From Azoarcus sp. (GTDB lineage: Bacteria; Pseudomonadota; Gammaproteobacteria; Burkholderiales; Rhodocyclaceae): DNA of 14,361 nucleotides. Position 1 is the stretch's first letter, and each line of letters starts with the position of its first letter. This document shows positions 7,687-14,074 of this stretch, piece by piece. The notes beneath the pieces are model-generated. The model saw nothing but the letters and a program-made list of their open reading frames with translations. It was not told the origin of the DNA and did no database searches. Made by a program: the position numbers and the translations under genes. The stretch covers positions 1-14,361 of the forward strand of contig JAIRWW010000033.1 of assembly GCA_031268685.1 (NCBI GenBank), written 5' to 3'.

Positions 7687-7802
7687 GCTTGTGTAGGCTT
7701 GGCAGAACGGTGAAGGTTGCACATTCCCTGCATCGTCTGTGCCACGCGCTGAACACAGCAGGCGAGGAAGCATGGATATTGCCAGCATCGTATGCTCTTT
7801 AT

Positions 7803-7837
7803 TGCCGGGATGCCATTCTCCAGGGGGCATCCCGGCA
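7803..7837 (+). promoter_or_regulatory. Perfect hairpin in the leader of the Crp/Fnr-type gene
   Basis: TGCCGGGATGCC (7803-7814) pairs perfectly with GGCATCCCGGCA (7826-7837) around an 11-base loop. It ends 17 bases before the preferred start at 7855 and overlaps two alternative upstream ATG codons (7810, 7837). There is no T tract, so it is more likely a translational control structure or an operator palindrome than a terminator. Confidence 0.5.
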
Positions 7838-7854
7838 TGAAAGGGGACGCTGAC

Positions 7855-8574
7855 ATGATTGCTGGAGCGGCAGATATCGACTCTTGCCGATCCGAATCCT
7901 GGTTGAAGCAAACACAATTGCTGCGGGGTCTTCCAGAGCGCCTGATCCGGCATGTTGCAAGCCATATGACGGAACGCCAGTTATGCGACAAGGAAATCCT
8001 GTTCTTGCAACACGATCCCTGTCATTTCATCGGAATTGTCGTCGACGGAATGATTTACCACGTCCTCTTCAACCCGGATGGACGCGAATTGATCATTGAG
8101 CGCAGCGCCCCCGGTCAAGTCATCGGGATAACCGCGTTGATCGGTCAGGAGTTGCGCTGCGAAACGGCCTGCGCTTCTGGCGTCACGCGGATACTCATTC
8201 TATCGCGCGCTCATTTTCAGCTGCTATTGAAAGAACGGGCCTTTCTCGAGCGTCTGCTGGACATTTTCAAAACGCAGGTTGAAGCGCATATCTCCTTCAT
8301 TGAGACGATGTGTCTTTATCCGCTGGAGGTTCGTCTGGCGCGTCATTTGCTGGACAACCTGCAAGCCTCGGGGACGGCAACACCGCATGTCCGCCTGCCT
8401 GCCTATCAAGGCTTGCTTGCCTCGATGATCAATGCCAGCCGCCCCAAGCTGAACGCCAGTCTGCAAGCGTGGAAACGTCAGGGGCTGGCGCACATCCGGC
8501 AAGACTGCCTTCTGATTGACGATCTGTCGCAAATTCGTTGCAAAGCGTGTCTGCGCACGCTGTCACCCAGGTAA
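7855..8574 (+). CDS. Crp/Fnr-family transcriptional regulator of the R-body locus
   Basis: A 239-residue protein of normal Crp/Fnr length. Residues ~20-130 form the cyclic-nucleotide-binding-like beta-roll, with the hallmark FIGIVVDGMIYHVLFNPDGR and the glycine turn APGQVIG. The long dimerisation helix is at ~131-155. A C-terminal winged helix-turn-helix lies at ~158-225, with a recognition region ASMINASRPKLNASLQAWKR. No Fnr-type N-terminal cysteine cluster is seen; two cysteines near the C-terminus (RCKAC) are unusual. The start at 7855 is chosen because AAGGGG stands 8 bases upstream and because the upstream ATGs lie in a hairpin. It begins the R-body island, 58 bases before the sigma factor gene, with which it is probably co-transcribed. 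The effector ligand cannot be told. A role in activating the reb genes is inferred from position only. Confidence 0.9.
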   Translation: MIAGAADIDSCRSESWLKQTQLLRGLPERLIRHVASHMTERQLCDKEILFLQHDPCHFIGIVVDGMIYHVLFNPDGRELIIERSAPGQVIGITALIGQELRCETACASGVTRILILSRAHFQLLLKERAFLERLLDIFKTQVEAHISFIETMCLYPLEVRLARHLLDNLQASGTATPHVRLPAYQGLLASMINASRPKLNASLQAWKRQGLAHIRQDCLLIDDLSQIRCKACLRTLSPR

Positions 8575-8632
8575 CAGACGCGCACCCGAATTTTTTCCAG
8601 ACTGTCTCTGTGTCAATGACAGGGAGCGTCGT

Positions 8633-9172
8633 ATGGAAGACGAGTGCGCGGAAACAGAGACCGCTGACGCATGCTTTACGGCAAGCTGGCGCGCCGTTCA
8701 TGAAAAACTGAACCGCAGGGCGCGTTATCTGGCAAAGGGCGATCATGCCCGCGCCGAAGACCTGCTTTCCTGCACCGCCATCAAATCTTTGCAATTACTG
8801 CGTCGTTCAGCAAAGCGTATCCATAACCCGGAAGGCTTCCTGTTTCTGGTCCTGCAACATACCCACATAGACAGCCTGCGCCGTGAACAACGGGAAAATC
8901 GGATATTCGACCACGCGGAGGCAGAATACATCGAGCAAATCGCCGTGCCGCAATCTCCGCTGGAATACCTGAGCCACAAAAGAACAGTGGAAATGCTTGC
9001 CCGGCTCGTTTCTCGCCTGCCGCCAGTGCAACAGCAGTTGCTCACGCTGGCCTTCATCAATGGTGCTTCGTATGCGGAAATAGCTGCCTGCCTGGGGATC
9101 AGTAATGCGCTGGTGCGCAAGCGCATCCAGTTGTTGCGCGACAAATTGCGCCTTTTACTGCCGTTCCCATAA
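8633..9172 (+). CDS. ECF-like sigma-70 family RNA polymerase sigma factor
   Basis: A 179-residue protein, the usual size of ECF sigma factors. Region 2 spans ~15-92, with AEDLL (41-45), NPEGFLF (65-71) and the IDSLRREQR stretch (79-87). Region 4 spans ~115-175, with LPPVQQQLL followed by the helix-turn-helix YAEIAACLGIS...VRKRIQLLRDKL. There is no region 1 or 3. The ATG at 8633 follows AGGGAG with a short spacer; the open frame extends upstream to 8516 but there overlaps the preceding gene and loses sigma similarity. No anti-sigma gene is adjacent. Two matching promoter-like motifs precede the reb genes downstream, so the likely target is the R-body operon itself. R-body genes of Pseudomonas aeruginosa are, as I recall, also controlled by an ECF-type sigma factor. 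Confidence 0.87.
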   Translation: MEDECAETETADACFTASWRAVHEKLNRRARYLAKGDHARAEDLLSCTAIKSLQLLRRSAKRIHNPEGFLFLVLQHTHIDSLRREQRENRIFDHAEAEYIEQIAVPQSPLEYLSHKRTVEMLARLVSRLPPVQQQLLTLAFINGASYAEIAACLGISNALVRKRIQLLRDKLRLLLPFP

Positions 9173-9175
9173 AGA

Positions 9176-9210
9176 TTCACAAACGGGGGCGTAATGCGTT
9201 CCTCTCAACA
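9176..9210 (+). promoter_or_regulatory. Candidate ECF-type promoter of the first reb unit
   Basis: TTCACAAAC (9176-9184), 12 bases, CGTTC (9197-9201), 3 bases, TCAACA (9205-9210). The same words with identical spacing occur at 13014-13048 before the second reb unit. Read as TTCACA-N15-CGTTC, the spacing suits an ECF -35/-10 pair. It lies just after the sigma gene stop and 85 bases before the first reb start. Confidence 0.6.
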
Positions 9211-9295
9211 AGACCCTTTAAATGCAGATCGATCGGAAGCCTCGCCACGCTCATGAGACAGGCGCGGCCCGTCATTTTTATTCAGGAGACAAGCG

Positions 9296-9538
9296 ATGGC
9301 CGATTCCACAGCAGTCAATGCGCAAATTACCGATTCCGTCACTCAAACCAACGTCAAGGTCATTGCCGAAGCGCCTGCCCAGGCAATGGCGGCGCTCTAT
9401 CAGGTCGCCAGCCATGCCAGCGGGTTATCGCTGCAAAACGCCGTGCACAGCCAGCAATCGCTCAACCAGATTTCCACCGCTGTGGTCTCGAAAGCCGTCG
9501 CGCTCATCATGGCGATTGGTGAGAAAAGCCCAAAATGA
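9296..9538 (+). CDS. Short RebB-like R-body protein
   Basis: An 80-residue protein of the RebB family (Pfam RebB, 'killing trait'), whose members polymerise into R-bodies, coiled protein ribbons first known from Caedibacter endosymbionts of Paramecium. The N-terminal half matches the two RebB paralogues downstream: VNAQITDSVTQTNVKVIAEA, then the A.A...L.Q...H..G....NAV..QQ pattern. It lacks the conserved second half (NMGVMQ.YSLDTA.GAGAAEK) and instead ends in KAVALIMAIGEKSPK. CAGGAG lies shortly upstream of ATG 9296. It is the first gene after the candidate promoter. The short length could mean a capping or nucleating subunit rather than a main ribbon component; that is inference. Confidence 0.82.
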   Translation: MADSTAVNAQITDSVTQTNVKVIAEAPAQAMAALYQVASHASGLSLQNAVHSQQSLNQISTAVVSKAVALIMAIGEKSPK

Positions 9539-9637
9539 AACAGCGAATCTCACTTGCCATGACGTCGACGATTTTTGTCCGGCGAGCGGCGCGGTATGAA
9601 CGGATCCATCCGGTTCCAACCTACAGGAGCACCCCCC

Positions 9638-10201
9638 ATGTTCGGTTTTCTTGATGGTTTTTTTGATTTTGGCAAAAACAAGGTGCATTGCATTCCCGCA
9701 GTGACGGTAAACGAAACCATGCCGTCCTCTCCGATCAAGGCCGCTCGCGCGTACCGGGCGGCGGACAACCCGGCACCGGACACTTCTGCGCTCAACAGCC
9801 AGATCGTCCAGGCCGTGCAATTTTCCAACAGTGAAACAGCCGCACATGCCAGCGAGCAAATTGCCGTGCCGCCCGACATGATGATCGCCCAGGCTTCCGG
9901 TCTGAGCGCGCAGTCGGCCGCGGGCTATTTTGATGGCGTCAGCAAGCTGGCGCTGGCCAGCAAGTCTGTATTGCTCAAGCAGATGACGGAGAACATCGGC
10001 GCACAAAAAATGGTTCAGGCGGGCGAAGATGCGCTGGGCGCGCTCGTCACCGATCTGCTGGTCGGTTCCGCCGCTGCCATTGCGGCGGCAGCAGGCGTGA
10101 TGAAAGCCGAATCTGTCAGTTTCGCTATCGACAAAATCAAACAAAGCATCGAAAGCTACAGCAGCTTGCTGGGGGATAAAAGCAAGACGACGGAAAAGTA
10201 A
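9638..10201 (+). CDS. Reb-like protein with N-terminal extension and hydrophobic C-terminal segment
   Basis: A 187-residue protein counted from ATG 9638, chosen because AGGAG stands 8 bases upstream; ATG 9596 and TTG 9575 lack good ribosome sites. Residues ~50-118 follow the Reb pattern (LNSQIVQAVQFSN..., then ASEQIAVPP, ASGLSAQSAAGYFDG, ASKSVLLKQ) but are strongly diverged. Residues 1-50 are an extension beginning MFGFLDGFFDFG. Residues ~134-155 form an Ala/Leu/Val-rich hydrophobic stretch that could insert in a membrane or pack in a polymer. The tail is lysine-rich. It lies between a short Reb protein and the ADA-like gene, presumably in one transcript. An accessory or assembly role in R-body formation is likely, but the exact role is unknown. 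Confidence 0.68.
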   Translation: MFGFLDGFFDFGKNKVHCIPAVTVNETMPSSPIKAARAYRAADNPAPDTSALNSQIVQAVQFSNSETAAHASEQIAVPPDMMIAQASGLSAQSAAGYFDGVSKLALASKSVLLKQMTENIGAQKMVQAGEDALGALVTDLLVGSAAAIAAAAGVMKAESVSFAIDKIKQSIESYSSLLGDKSKTTEK

Positions 10202-10249
10202 GCCACGTATTGTCTTGTCAGCATTTTCACATTTTTAAGGAGCGTAAAA

Positions 10250-12460
10250 ATGTCTTATTTCGAACTTTCAAAGCCGGTTGTTGGATTGTTTCCGTACCCA
10301 TTTGATTTTCATAGCCACTTTACGGGAATTTTGCCGTTGGAGAGCGATATCAAGTGGAGTGGTGATAGAGTGGAATTCGACACGAAAGATAAAAAAAAAT
10401 TTGTTATCGATAAAACCGAAGACGAAGACTTGGAGCTTTCCATCATCGGCATGATCGTAAGAGCAATAAAGGGCAAAAAGGGTAAAAATGAATGTAGAAT
10501 AGAGGCGCACTACAAACTGTTCGATATGGTTTTACAAAACATCATCAAGCAGAATCCATTCAATACGACAAAAATCGGAGGCTATCAACGCGGTGAATGC
10601 GCGGCGGAAAACATCTACATCGCCTGCTGCCTGTTGCTGCAAAACATAGGGATTCACACGAATTACGAAATTGACAAATCCGATATCTATGATGTGGTGC
10701 GGTCTCTTTTGAGCACAAAAAACTCGCCTGTCAAAAACGAAAAAAACCAACATATTGTTGCTTATTTCAACCGCAAAATATTCACTGCGAACAAATATAC
10801 GCCATTTGACGACGCGTACTGGGCGCGGGACGCTATTCGCGATGAGGATAAATTTGCATTCAAAAAATTTTTCAACTGGACGACACTCTGCTATCTCTAC
10901 GAATCCGGTATTCGCTACAGCCAAATTGCCGCTAGTGTCAGGGCAGTCAAAGAACTGGATCCCTACTTTACAGAATTCAATGGAAAATTGAAAGCAGCCT
11001 ACAAACTGCTGGCCCACTCGCCGCATGTATATTCAGACAAGGATGAATTTTTGAAGCAACTCAACGAAATCATGGAGTTGTTCAAGATCGATAGTCAGAA
11101 ACCAAAATACAACAATCTTGTCGGCATTGATCTTCTGGCGCCCGAAAACAAGACCGGTTTGTATGGAGATTTTTTTAAATTTCTCAACATCAAAGAAAAT
11201 AAGAAAGTCTTCAGTGATTACGTTGGAACTCAAGCCCTCAAACCCTGTAAAAAAATAATTATCCACATTCACTGCGGCGAAGGGGGCAGTCAGTCTGAAG
11301 ACAACCGTTCTCTGAGCGGCTACTTTCTCAGCCATGCGTTCCCTGCGGTGCCACGGAATAAATTTTTTAAATTCCTGGCAGGGTATGCCAGGAAATGCTA
11401 TCAAAATACTCTCTCCCGCAAGGATGAGCGCGAACGGGAGCGGAAAAATCTTGCGCATAACATAAAAGATTACAGCGAAATATCCAGCTTGCTCGATGAA
11501 TTGTTTTACCTGAACACACTGAGCTTCGAGGGCCTGCAACTCCGTCGCTTCGATATCAGCAGCCAGGCATCCCATGATCTGGTGGTTTATAATGGCCAAA
11601 TCAACATTACCCATCTTTGCGAGGAATTAGAAAAGGTGCCAGAGGGAGAGGACAAAGATGGAGATAAAAATTATTATGAATTGCTATGCGATCCAGGAGT
11701 GTCTAAACCAACACCCTATTCATTCCGTATTGGTCATGCTTATTATGCCCGCAATTACGTAGTCAGCAAATTTCCAGCGCTGTATTATGACACCAATCTG
11801 GGCAGCAATTTCATCACTGGCGCATCCGGTCTTTTCGATTCCGCGCAAATTTATCGGCTCAACAAGGGATTCCGGCATCTGAATGGCAGTATCGATACCG
11901 ATATTCTCGAACAGACGATGGACAGGGTTGCCTATATGGGCATTGAACGCCTGAATGAAGAGCAGATCGCACTGGTTAGTAAAAACGAGAATCAGATCAG
12001 CAATGAAGATTATAAAAAATTGGGGATTGTCGAAGAAACAACAATAGAATATGTGAGAGTTTTTTTAAATACACTCTGTTGGGGAGAAAATCCTCCCGAT
12101 GAAAACCTTAAACGTCACCGCACTCTCCTGCTGGCGCTGATTGCCAACTGGCGCTCTTACATGTTTGGCGCAGATGGTCAGGGCGTCGAGCATTCCGATA
12201 TTGAGGTAGAAGCCGCCCGGATGGCGCTGATGCTGGCTTACCGATTGAGCGGCGAATTCAAAGGAGAGATTCCCGCTGACCTCATCCAAAATCTTTCCAA
12301 GTTATTCTACCTTATCTCTAAAAAATACTGGGAAGAAACCATCGGAGAATGTAGTGCGCCGGAGAGTCTCTCAAAGTACACCGTTGAAAATTTTCATGGA
12401 TTCAAGTCTCCTCACTCTATCGTTCTGGTCAAGGCCGAACGAAAGAAAATAGTGTTGTAG
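10250..12460 (+). CDS. Large adenosine-deaminase-like metallohydrolase (R-body-linked)
   Basis: A 736-residue protein with AAGGAG 7 bases before ATG 10250. The metal-site motifs of adenosine deaminase (amidohydrolase superfamily) appear in order: DFHSHFTG (HxH, H21 and H23), GID (292-294, compare VGIDLAGDE), HIHCGEG (H341 metal ligand, E344 catalytic), FRIGH (H496, compare RIGHG), and IDTD (548-551, where D551 may replace the metal-ligand Asp of TDDP; the following residue is Ile). Classical ADA has ~340-350 residues, so about 390 residues are extra, mainly between HxH and GID and between HCGE and RIGH. Large size with split motifs recalls RdrB of the RADAR anti-phage system, but no RdrA ATPase is present. 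The gene is visibly more AT-rich than its neighbours, suggesting a separate origin. No signal peptide is seen. The substrate is unknown; deamination of a purine nucleoside or nucleotide is the reasonable guess. Confidence 0.72.
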   Translation: MSYFELSKPVVGLFPYPFDFHSHFTGILPLESDIKWSGDRVEFDTKDKKKFVIDKTEDEDLELSIIGMIVRAIKGKKGKNECRIEAHYKLFDMVLQNIIKQNPFNTTKIGGYQRGECAAENIYIACCLLLQNIGIHTNYEIDKSDIYDVVRSLLSTKNSPVKNEKNQHIVAYFNRKIFTANKYTPFDDAYWARDAIRDEDKFAFKKFFNWTTLCYLYESGIRYSQIAASVRAVKELDPYFTEFNGKLKAAYKLLAHSPHVYSDKDEFLKQLNEIMELFKIDSQKPKYNNLVGIDLLAPENKTGLYGDFFKFLNIKENKKVFSDYVGTQALKPCKKIIIHIHCGEGGSQSEDNRSLSGYFLSHAFPAVPRNKFFKFLAGYARKCYQNTLSRKDERERERKNLAHNIKDYSEISSLLDELFYLNTLSFEGLQLRRFDISSQASHDLVVYNGQINITHLCEELEKVPEGEDKDGDKNYYELLCDPGVSKPTPYSFRIGHAYYARNYVVSKFPALYYDTNLGSNFITGASGLFDSAQIYRLNKGFRHLNGSIDTDILEQTMDRVAYMGIERLNEEQIALVSKNENQISNEDYKKLGIVEETTIEYVRVFLNTLCWGENPPDENLKRHRTLLLALIANWRSYMFGADGQGVEHSDIEVEAARMALMLAYRLSGEFKGEIPADLIQNLSKLFYLISKKYWEETIGECSAPESLSKYTVENFHGFKSPHSIVLVKAERKKIVL

Positions 12461-12508
12461 TGCATAAATCCGAAATGCAAAACCCACTTGATCCTCAGGA
12501 GTAACAGC

Positions 12509-12988
12509 ATGGAACCCTCTGATTCGTTTGATGTTCTATGTAAGTTTGCTGAATTTTATTATCTACAGCGCTCGCTTACGCAGGAAGAAATTTCGACGTT
12601 GCGGGATTTTTATGACAAACGCCTGCGGCCGACGCAAAAGCAGCATGCCCATTCCGAAAAATTGCTTCAGGCCATCAAGGAAGCCTCCGACAGAGCCGGG
12701 CAACATCTCCTGGAGAGCGTGCAGGCGGCGTCTTCGCTGGACGAGTTGCGCCCTGCCGCCCTGCCGTCCCCGCCTTATACGGACAATCAACTGGTCGTCG
12801 CGCAGATTGCCGACCGGCTGGCCAATCTCGTGCAGACAGAAGTGGGGAAATGCTTTGAGAAAAATTTTGGCGCATTGCGGCAGCAGTTGCAAAACGCCCT
12901 GTCTTCTCTGGATGGCGCGCACTCCGCGATCCCTCACCCGGCATCCACGGTTCAGGCAGCAGAAGCCCCCAGCCCTGCGCTCGCCTGA
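12509..12988 (+). CDS. Hypothetical helical protein of the R-body island
   Basis: A 159-residue protein from ATG 12509, preceded by CAGGAG at good spacing; a TTG 21 bases further upstream has no ribosome site. I do not recognise a family. Residues ~1-80 look helical and charged (FAEFYYLQRSLTQEEISTLR, then EKLLQAIKEASDRAGQHLLE). A short proline-rich linker (LPSPPY) follows, then a second helix at ~93-135 with heptad-like hydrophobics (VAQIADRLANLVQTEVGKCF), then an Ala/Pro-rich tail. There is no signal peptide or membrane segment. It lies 48 bases after the ADA-like gene and immediately before the promoter of the RebB pair. A chaperone, scaffold or regulator of R-body assembly is possible, based only on position and coiled-coil-like composition. 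Confidence 0.68.
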   Translation: MEPSDSFDVLCKFAEFYYLQRSLTQEEISTLRDFYDKRLRPTQKQHAHSEKLLQAIKEASDRAGQHLLESVQAASSLDELRPAALPSPPYTDNQLVVAQIADRLANLVQTEVGKCFEKNFGALRQQLQNALSSLDGAHSAIPHPASTVQAAEAPSPALA

Positions 12989-13013
12989 CCGGATTGATTT
13001 CTTGCCGCACTCT

Positions 13014-13048
13014 TTCACAAACACGGCGCCCAGTCGTTCATTTCAATA
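13014..13048 (+). promoter_or_regulatory. Candidate ECF-type promoter of the rebB pair
   Basis: TTCACAAAC (13014-13022), 12 bases, CGTTC (13035-13039), 3 bases, TCAATA (13043-13048). It repeats, with identical spacing, the motif at 9176-9210; the sequences between the words differ, which argues for conserved function rather than recent duplication. It lies 42 bases before the rebB start. Confidence 0.6.
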
Positions 13049-13090
13049 GCGCGACATGGTGTTGCGCCCTATCGAAAAGGAGTCGTTATT

Positions 13091-13423
13091 ATGGCTTTTC
13101 CAACCGCAGTCAATGATCAAGTAACAGATGCCATTACCCAATCCAATGTCAAGGTGATCGGCGAATCGCCTGCGATGGCGCTGGGCAATCTTTACCAGGC
13201 GATGGCGCATTCCACGGGAATCCTGTTTGAAAATGCCGTTTCGGCCCAGCAACAGCAAAACACGCTGGCGCTGGCTGCCGCCAACATGGGCGTCATGCAG
13301 ATTTATTCGCTGGATACGGCAACCGGCGCAGGGGCTGCCGAAAAAGGAGGACAGGTTGGCGTGGCGGACACCCTCATTAGCTTCCTGTCCGTGCTCAATT
13401 CACTCCAACCGGTCGGAGCATGA
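13091..13423 (+). CDS. rebB: R-body structural protein RebB, paralogue 1
   Basis: A 110-residue RebB-family protein of usual length. It contains TDAITQSNVKVIGESPA, QAMAHSTGILFENAV, a QQQQ stretch, and NMGVMQIYSLDTA.GAGAAEK, all nearly identical to paralogue 2, with about three quarters of residues identical by eye. Proteins of this family assemble into insoluble ribbons coiled inside the cell, which in Caedibacter unroll at low pH; there is no signal peptide, consistent with cytoplasmic assembly. AAAAGGAG precedes ATG 13091. The gene follows a candidate ECF promoter and is followed, after a short hairpin, by its paralogue. Two co-expressed RebB-type subunits are common in R-body loci. Confidence 0.92.
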   Translation: MAFPTAVNDQVTDAITQSNVKVIGESPAMALGNLYQAMAHSTGILFENAVSAQQQQNTLALAAANMGVMQIYSLDTATGAGAAEKGGQVGVADTLISFLSVLNSLQPVGA

Positions 13424-13437
13424 TGCTTTAGCATCAT
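13420..13437 (+). promoter_or_regulatory. Short hairpin between the two rebB genes
   Basis: ATGATGCT (13420-13427) and AGCATCAT (13430-13437) form a perfect 8-bp stem with a TT loop that overlaps the rebB stop codon. Without a real T tract it is more likely an RNA-stabilising or processing structure, or a weak attenuator, than a terminator. Confidence 0.45.
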
Positions 13438-13475
13438 TTCCCTTACTCGAAACTCTTTTATAGAGGAGAACTTTT

Positions 13476-13817
13476 ATGGCTTATCCCACTTCCGTCAACA
13501 ATCAAATCACCGATGCTGTCACCCAATCCAATGTGAAAGTCGTTGGCGAAGCGCCAGCCATCGCTTTGGGGTCGTTGTTTCAGGCGATGGCGCATTCCAC
13601 GGGCATTTTGTTTGAAAACGCAGTAGCGGCGCAACAGCAGCAAAACACGCTGTCGCAGACAGCGTCCAACATGGGCGTCATGCAAGTCTACTCGCTGGAT
13701 ACCGCAGTCGGCGCGGGTGCTGCCGAAAAAGCAGGACAGATCGGTGTGGCGGAAAATCTCACCAGCTTCTTGACGCTGTTAAACACCTTCAAGTCCAAAA
13801 AATCGCCAGGACTGTAA
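13476..13817 (+). CDS. rebB: R-body structural protein RebB, paralogue 2
   Basis: A 113-residue RebB-family protein with VNNQITDAVTQSNVKVVGEA, QAMAHSTGILFENAV, QQQQNTL and NMGVMQVYSLDTAVGAGAAEK. AGAGGAG precedes ATG 13476 by a short spacer. It lies 52 bases after paralogue 1 with only a small hairpin between, so both are probably on one transcript. Nucleotide similarity to paralogue 1 is high with many silent changes, which indicates an older tandem duplication under selection on the protein. It differs most at the C-terminus (KSKKSPGL against LQPVGA). It is the last gene of the island, followed by a strong terminator. Confidence 0.92.
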   Translation: MAYPTSVNNQITDAVTQSNVKVVGEAPAIALGSLFQAMAHSTGILFENAVAAQQQQNTLSQTASNMGVMQVYSLDTAVGAGAAEKAGQIGVAENLTSFLTLLNTFKSKKSPGL

Positions 13818-13853
13818 AACCGGATTGCGCTTTGCACACAGCAAAGCGCCTTC

Positions 13854-13898
13854 ATTCCGGAAGTGGCAGGCTACATGTTGCCGCTTCCGGAATTTTTA
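13854..13898 (+). terminator. Rho-independent terminator of the R-body operon
   Basis: ATTCCGGAAGTGGCA (13854-13868) pairs with TGCCGCTTCCGGAAT (13879-13893) with one G-T wobble around a 10-base loop, followed by a run of five T. A smaller perfect hairpin, GCGCTTTGC/GCAAAGCGC (13827-13849), precedes it directly after the rebB stop, giving a double stop structure. Confidence 0.85.
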
Positions 13899-13971
13899 TT
13901 CCAGCGACGGCACCGGAATCCGCATCGATTCCGCTCTTCCAAACCTGCTTGAATCAAACGAATCCATATAA

Positions 13972-14055
13972 GGGTGGGAGCAAACGCAGCGACCCCAACG
14001 TGCCAATCGAAATTTTTATGTCGGAATGTTGGGTTGCGCTTCGCTCACCCAACCT
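13972..14055 (+). repeat. MITE-like short repeat, copy 2 (diverged)
   Basis: It corresponds to copy 1 at 7583-7665 in the same orientation: GGGTGGGAGCAAACGCAGCG at the left, a middle with ATGTCGGAATGTTG (compare ATGTCGAAATGTTG), and GCTTCGCTCACCCAACC at the right. The ends are imperfect inverted repeats. Confidence 0.65.
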
Positions 14056-14074
14056 ACGCGCTGGCCGTGCCCTC

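Noticed and set aside
10226..10249. A third copy of the TTCACA promoter motif before the ADA-like gene.
   Set aside because: TTCACA is present at 10226-10231, but no CGTTC follows at the required distance and the ribosome site lies there instead.
7855..13817. A complete RADAR anti-phage system.
   Set aside because: No RdrA-type AAA+ ATPase gene is present; only the ADA-like component shows a resemblance.
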